From NCBI RefSeq assembly GCF_000090795.2, contig NW_003546506.1, forward strand, positions 102,490 to 135,430: a DNA stretch of 32,941 nt. Reading direction: 5' to 3'. Origin of the DNA: Amphimedon queenslandica. Its lineage: Eukaryota > Porifera > Demospongiae > Haplosclerida > Niphatidae. This document shows positions 28,931 through 32,941 of this stretch, piece by piece. A program made the translations under genes and the position numbers. Below the pieces are notes generated by a model. That model was not told the DNA's origin. It ran no database searches and saw only the letters and a program-made list of their open reading frames with translations. Positions within the stretch are counted from its first letter, which is position 1; each line of letters starts with the position of its first letter.

Positions 28931-29034
28931 CCGTATATCCAACCCACACAGTAAATTGGCCACCATGTTGGACGTCAAGTTTATTAAGAGACTGACGTCC
29001 AACGAATTAATCTTTTTCTTGAAAGTTATTACGG
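28931..29034. mobile_element. Possible TA-flanked MITE between the D scrap and the type B gene
   Basis: Ends CCGTATATCC and the complement of CCGTAATAAC, flanked by TA. An internal inverted repeat GTTGGACGTCA / TGACGTCCAAC lies at about 28974-29013. The equivalent spacer of cassette 1 (6532-6758) does not contain it. The ends are short, so the call is tentative. Confidence 0.45.
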
Positions 29035-29206
29035 TATGCAATGAATATACTTTGCACACATATCCTCTATTAGTTTTTGAGTAGCATTAGTTATAATTCT
29101 GAATACGAGCACTACTGAGTTTGCATACAGTGTGTGTATAATTTGGCAAACATATTTATACTCATGCAATAAAACTTTAATATGAGATGTCTATTAAAAA
29201 AATGCT

Positions 29207-30133
29207 TTATTTTTGTTTTTCCAATTTTTCAACTTTCTTTTTGGCTTCTTTCTTCTTTATCTTTTTCATATAAGATTTCTTCCCAGCATACCATCCTGCT
29301 CCAAAACCAATTGGGGCACCGACCACAGGCAGAACTACACTACCAACAGCTGCTCCAGTTACTGCACCACGAAGTTTCCTTCCAGACGATGCGGAATATT
29401 TTTGAGCCTCTTCAACTGACTTACATTTTTCAAATAATGGTTTTATCCAATCATTTGAGCTACTATCGTTAAGCCCAGCAATGCAAACAGGTCGTCCTGA
29501 GATGATTTTTCCAGGGACACCATACTCACGTAAGCGCTTACCAAATACTATCTTCCATTCTTCCTTGAGGATATCTATTTTAGTTTTTCTAATTGTCTCA
29601 GGATCAGCTTCATCAACGGTTTTCTCTTTTAAAATGTACTGGTTAGCTTTTGTTAGCACAAAGATGCATTTCTTCCACTTGTTGTAACTGTCTCCAAAGT
29701 GTCTTGCTAAAAGCTTTGCAAAACGACAATTAGTATCATAACTTTCCTCTAACTTTTGGCATATAAGTACGATCAAACGACTGCTCTGCCTCATAGCAGC
29801 TAAGTAGTGCTTCATGAGGTCATCATCATCTAACCTTGGATTTCCTAGTCCTTTAGTATCGTATACCACAACTTGTTCCCCACAGAACAATCCCTCATGC
29901 TTCTCCAATATATCATGGTCTGTGGGTCGTAGGCCATCTGTTACTATAGCTTCCCTGTCTATGGTATCTCCCAGTAATGAGTTGACAAGTGCTGATTTAC
30001 CAACTCCAGTCCTACCTATTATTATGATGGTAAGAGGATCCTCATCTGGTTCTTGTATTGTATCTTGCATTATTGTGTCTTCTTGTTGTATTGCCTCTTC
30101 ATTGCAAGTTGCTATCTCTCCTCCTTCTGCCAT
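29207..30133 (-). CDS. AIG1/GIMAP-like GTPase, type B (intact, 308 aa)
   Basis: ATG at 30133 begins MAEGGEIATCNEEAIQQEDT, almost as in the gene at 7709 but without the second IQQEDT unit. P-loop GRTGVGKS is at 40-47, DTKG at 92-95 and TKAN at 161-164. A linker (KEKTVDEADPETIRKTK), the EEWKIVFGKRLREYGVP helix and the RPVCIAG loop follow. The Gly-rich hairpin (GAVTGAAVGSVVLPVVGAP...) precedes a Lys-rich tail ending KKVEKLEKQK. No breaks. It is the B member of cassette 2 and the direct counterpart of 6759-7709, with near-identical downstream DNA (CTCATGCAATAAAACTTTA at 6738 and 29161). Confidence 0.93.
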   Translation of the reverse strand: MAEGGEIATCNEEAIQQEDTIMQDTIQEPDEDPLTIIIIGRTGVGKSALVNSLLGDTIDREAIVTDGLRPTDHDILEKHEGLFCGEQVVVYDTKGLGNPRLDDDDLMKHYLAAMRQSSRLIVLICQKLEESYDTNCRFAKLLARHFGDSYNKWKKCIFVLTKANQYILKEKTVDEADPETIRKTKIDILKEEWKIVFGKRLREYGVPGKIISGRPVCIAGLNDSSSNDWIKPLFEKCKSVEEAQKYSASSGRKLRGAVTGAAVGSVVLPVVGAPIGFGAGWYAGKKSYMKKIKKKEAKKKVEKLEKQK

Positions 30134-30392
30134 GACCCTGAATAGTAGACTATAGTCTTAGGTTTAGGTGTGGTCTGTCTATAATGTATGTAGTGTGTGA
30201 CCAGAAAAATATAATTCACTGATAGTTACTAGATACATGTATAACTTAGTATACAACAGCTGTACCCCGACTAATGTAAACTATTAATGATTATATATTA
30301 GAAAATGTAAGCATAAGCATCTCTACTGAAAGGATACAACTATACTAAAGAAAACAATTAGCTATTATCTATATAATATGTATAAACAGCTA

Positions 30393-31487
30393 CTAGGAGC
30401 TACTCGTAGGTCTGGTAAATTTTGAAAGAAAAGCGAAACTTTTTCCTTTTTCCTCAAAATTGATTGCTTCAGTGGCATACTTCTCTGCTTCTGATTTTTT
30501 CATTGATTTTTCGAAACTTTTTCTTCCTAATTTCAATCCAATTATGGCTCCTACTGCTGTCCCTATGTACGGGCCAACTACAGGAACCATAAGAGTGCAG
30601 ATCCCACCTGCAACTGCACCAATATTCCTGGTAGCTATTTCTTGTCTCCTTCTCTCTTCATTGATATCCCAATCCTGTTGAGCCTCAATGCATACCTTCT
30701 TTAGTGTCTCCTTCCAGCTTTCGTAAATCGGTATTTCTTCATCGTAAGCTGATGTGGAGCAGACATTCATTCTTAAAATAATCTCCTCTGGGACTCCATA
30801 TTCTACTAAGGAACTTTTAAAATTTAGACACCAATTTTTCATCATTTCTATCATCTTTGTCCTTTTGGCATCTTCCTTGTCTATTTCTCTTTCTTCAATA
30901 GTAGCTGGTCGGTGAATATACTTGTACGAATTTGCTTTTGTGAGCACAAGGATGCTCTTTTTCCAAACATTGTAATCTTTTTTGAATTGTTTGGCTAAAT
31001 CTAGTAAAAATTGGTGAGTAGCATCATCCAATCTGGAGCTAAATTCCTGACACATGAATATGAGGTATCGATCTCCTTTTGACTTTATGGTTTTCTTAAA
31101 CTCCTTTATGAGTTCCTTTTTGTTGAATTTCGGATCTCCTATTCCTCTTGTGTCATAAAATGTAGTGGGTACACCACAGAACACTCCATCATGCCTCTCT
31201 AGTGGTTTATGTCCAGCTGGATGTAAACCATCACTCACTAGTGCCTCTTCCTCTCCCAGTAATGAATTGATGAGTAACGATTTACCAGCTCCTGTCTTAC
31301 CAATTACGAAAATTGTAAATGATTCTGGTGGGCTTTGAGGCTGGATACTAATACTTAGTTCTTGGTCTACTATTATATCTCTGTGGCTTACAGTATCTTC
31401 TTGAATACTCAGTTCTCGATCTGCTATTGCTTCTCTGCTTTGTTGTTCTTCTAGTTCTATTTCTTCTTCATCTGGTCTCACTGCCAT
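30393..31487 (-). CDS. AIG1/GIMAP-like GTPase, type A (intact, 364 aa)
   Basis: I choose the ATG at 31487 (MAVRPDEEEIELEEQQ) because every type A paralog begins there. An in-frame ATG at 31547 would add 20 residues whose sequence is shared, as untranslated flank, with 28359-28420. The N-terminal tail holds two (R/Q)ELSI units. P-loop GKTGAGKS is at 63-70, followed by DTRG and TKAN. The linker (IHRPATIEEREIDKED), NWCLNFKSSLVEYGVPEEI, a hairpin (IGAVAGGICTLMVPVVGP...AVGAIIG) and a basic tail follow. No breaks. It is the A member of cassette 2 and the intact sister of the nonsense-bearing copy at 27282-28358. Confidence 0.92.
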   Translation of the reverse strand: MAVRPDEEEIELEEQQSREAIADRELSIQEDTVSHRDIIVDQELSISIQPQSPPESFTIFVIGKTGAGKSLLINSLLGEEEALVSDGLHPAGHKPLERHDGVFCGVPTTFYDTRGIGDPKFNKKELIKEFKKTIKSKGDRYLIFMCQEFSSRLDDATHQFLLDLAKQFKKDYNVWKKSILVLTKANSYKYIHRPATIEEREIDKEDAKRTKMIEMMKNWCLNFKSSLVEYGVPEEIILRMNVCSTSAYDEEIPIYESWKETLKKVCIEAQQDWDINEERRRQEIATRNIGAVAGGICTLMVPVVGPYIGTAVGAIIGLKLGRKSFEKSMKKSEAEKYATEAINFEEKGKSFAFLSKFTRPTSSS

Positions 31488-31818
31488 TGAGCCTACCTTC
31501 ACTGTTACTGGTGTAGGTACTGAGCTAACTATTAATTGATATAACATCTACTAATTATTTTATTAATAGATAACATTAGGGGTGGTGCTAGATATATTAT
31601 TATTATTGATGATAGTATTTAAGTTGACTGTCCAGTTTATTAAAGTAGTTTACATCACCTTAGAACCTAATTTGATCCCAGCTAGCCTTTCATTGTTTTA
31701 TGCACTAAAGATTTTAAAAGCAAATTCTATCTATAGATTTATAACAATAACAACAACAATAGTAATAATAGTGTAATATTAATAATATATCACACAAGCC
31801 AACCATTATAAGGTCATT
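31488..31818. repeat. Duplicated GIMAP flank plus simple repeat
   Basis: Bases 31488 to about 31710 repeat 28359-28600. About 31740-31790 is AACAACAACAATAGTAATAATAG-type low-complexity DNA. No gene. Confidence 0.75.
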
Positions 31819-32575
31819 CTACAGGTGCCTTTTCTGGAACTTCTTTTGCTCTGCCTCTTTTACTGCTCCTCTGTATGAGTTATCTCTAATTTTTCAACCA
31901 ATCAAGCCCCCAACTTGTATTCCAATCACTGGTACTACACAGCAAGCTATACCACCAACGATCATTCCAATATAAGCTGATGACCTTTTTGCACATTTTC
32001 CATCTCCCTAATGCTCTGTAGCCCCTTTCGACGCTTTAAGCAGTTATCCAAAAGGATCTCTTTCCAGTTATCCATGATCGGTAATTTTGGATTCTTTCTC
32101 CCTGCAACACTCACCAGCATATTCAATATGATTTCCTTTGGCAGCCCAAATCTCTCCAGACAAGTTTTGAACTCTTTGCTCCAGTTTTCCATCTTGTTTA
32201 TCAGTTTTACTTCTTTATTTCAAGCTTCCTGTCATCATCGTCATCATCATCGCTCTCCTCTTCACCGTTTTGAGGAGAAAAGAGATTAGCTTGTGTCAGC
32301 ACGATGACACTGTTAAGCCAGATACTGTAATTCTCTCCAAATTTGCTGATCAAAAGCTTTGCCAAGTTGTAGACTGATCTATCAACTTCGCTTATTAAGG
32401 GCAGACAAATAAAAACTATATATTGAATGTTGCACGTTGCTATCACATCGTAAAGCGTCTTCAATAGTTTCTCATCATCTTCCTCTGGGTCAGCCAGTCC
32501 TTTTGTGTCATAGAAGAGTGTTTCTGTTCCACAGAAGTCACCATGGCATTCTTTAATTGTTTTTCCTATGATTCT
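31819..32575 (-). pseudogene. GIMAP-like GTPase type C, 5'-truncated, two frameshifts
   Basis: The remaining sequence covers IKECHGDFCGTETLFYDTKG, LADPEEDDEKLLKTLYDVIA, VIVLTQANLFSPQNGEEESD, MENWSKEFKTCLERFGLPKEI and the start of the hairpin. One base is lost near 31990 (ENVQKGHQL where ECAKRSSAY would continue). Another slip occurs near 32195-32210, just before the MENW segment. The P-loop and start are gone: near 32575 the sequence changes to unrelated DNA. It retains the Trp codon that is a stop in the copy at 9292-10353. It is the C slot of cassette 2. Confidence 0.85.
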
Positions 32576-32941
32576 TCCTATATTACCAACTTATTTCAGG
32601 GAAAAAATTTTTGGGTTTAGTTACCCTTTAATAATTAATAAAATCATGTGTTTTGGTGTAATGCAGGACAATGCAGAAGTGCATGTACATGTATAAATGT
32701 AAATACTAAATAGGAGGAAAAATAATGGAGAAAGAAATAGAAAGGAAGAGGAATAGAGATCATTCAAAGACAAATGATGTACATATGCACGTTTTGTACA
32801 TTTATGTGTTTGCATTTACATCATCACACAGATTACCTCACCTACATCATGTACATGTAGAGAATGATAGAATGTGTTCAACTATATAAATAATATTAGT
32901 TTTGTATGCAACAGATATGTGCATAAAGTCTATGCATGTGT
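32576..32941. repeat. Window end: NBAS intron-13-like scrap and simple repeats
   Basis: Around 32649-32735 the motif TTTTGGTGTAATGCAG followed by ACAATGCAGAAGTG matches the DNA after NBAS exon 13 at 5429-5460 and, in part, 22806-22850. The rest is rich in CATGTACATGTA. No exon is recognisable. Confidence 0.5.

Noticed and set aside
31488-31547. 20-residue N-terminal extension of the type A gene at 30393
   Set aside because: All paralogs start at MAVRP/MAVKP, and the extra stretch is duplicated flank DNA.

Overview
The window looks like nuclear DNA from an early-branching animal, most likely a demosponge of the Amphimedon type. That is an inference. It rests on animal-type multi-exon genes (NBAS, ULK3 and alanyl-tRNA synthetase) with short GT-AG introns, on low GC, on abundant small TA-flanked inverted-repeat elements, and on IgGFc-binding/Calx-beta surface proteins beside many AIG1/GIMAP-like GTPases.

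The dominant feature is a cluster of intronless AIG1/GIMAP-like GTPases in several paralogous types, called A to E here. Types A to D each have a variable acidic N-terminal tail, a P-loop (GxxGxGKS), a DxxG switch and a T(K/Q)AN box where the guanine-specificity motif should be. A variable linker, a helical region, a Gly-rich hydrophobic hairpin and a Lys-rich tail follow. Type E is known only from its C-terminal half. Intact genes: 1818-3053 (+), 6759-7709 (-), 7955-9055 (-), 23429-24439 (-), 24719-25645 (+), 29207-30133 (-) and 30393-31487 (-). Damaged copies: 1307-1588, 5536-6531, 9292-10353, 10778-11275, 26342-26872, 27282-28358, 28655-28840 and 31819-32575. The gene order D-B-A-C on the minus strand occurs at 5536-10353 and again at 28655-32575, so a four-gene cassette has been duplicated.

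Layout. 1-930: three exons of an alanyl-tRNA synthetase fragment (-). 1300-3053: a B-type fragment and the type A-like gene with a pentapeptide minisatellite. 3691-5220: NBAS exons 7-13 (+). 5536-11275: GIMAP cassette 1. 11277-15078: an NBAS exon-12 scrap joined to a decayed ULK3 3' half that carries a hAT-like element, an N-gap and a tandem satellite in its introns. 15653-18780: a type I membrane protein with IgGFc-binding and Calx-beta regions (-), with two apparent frameshifts. 18803-18988: a small membrane ORF. 19088-22658: NBAS exons 1-13 (+). 23429-32575: the second GIMAP region. 32576-32941: an NBAS-intron-like scrap.

The NBAS pieces lie next to oppositely oriented, often 5'-truncated GIMAP genes. 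Serial segmental duplication, with NBAS, ULK3 and AARS as passengers, would explain this. Collapsed or wrongly stacked haplotypes in the assembly are a real alternative. In animals with characterised members, GIMAP-like GTPases act at membranes in immune cells. A large, rapidly decaying array with membrane-hairpin tails would fit an innate-defence or cell-death family, but nothing in the sequence proves that function.
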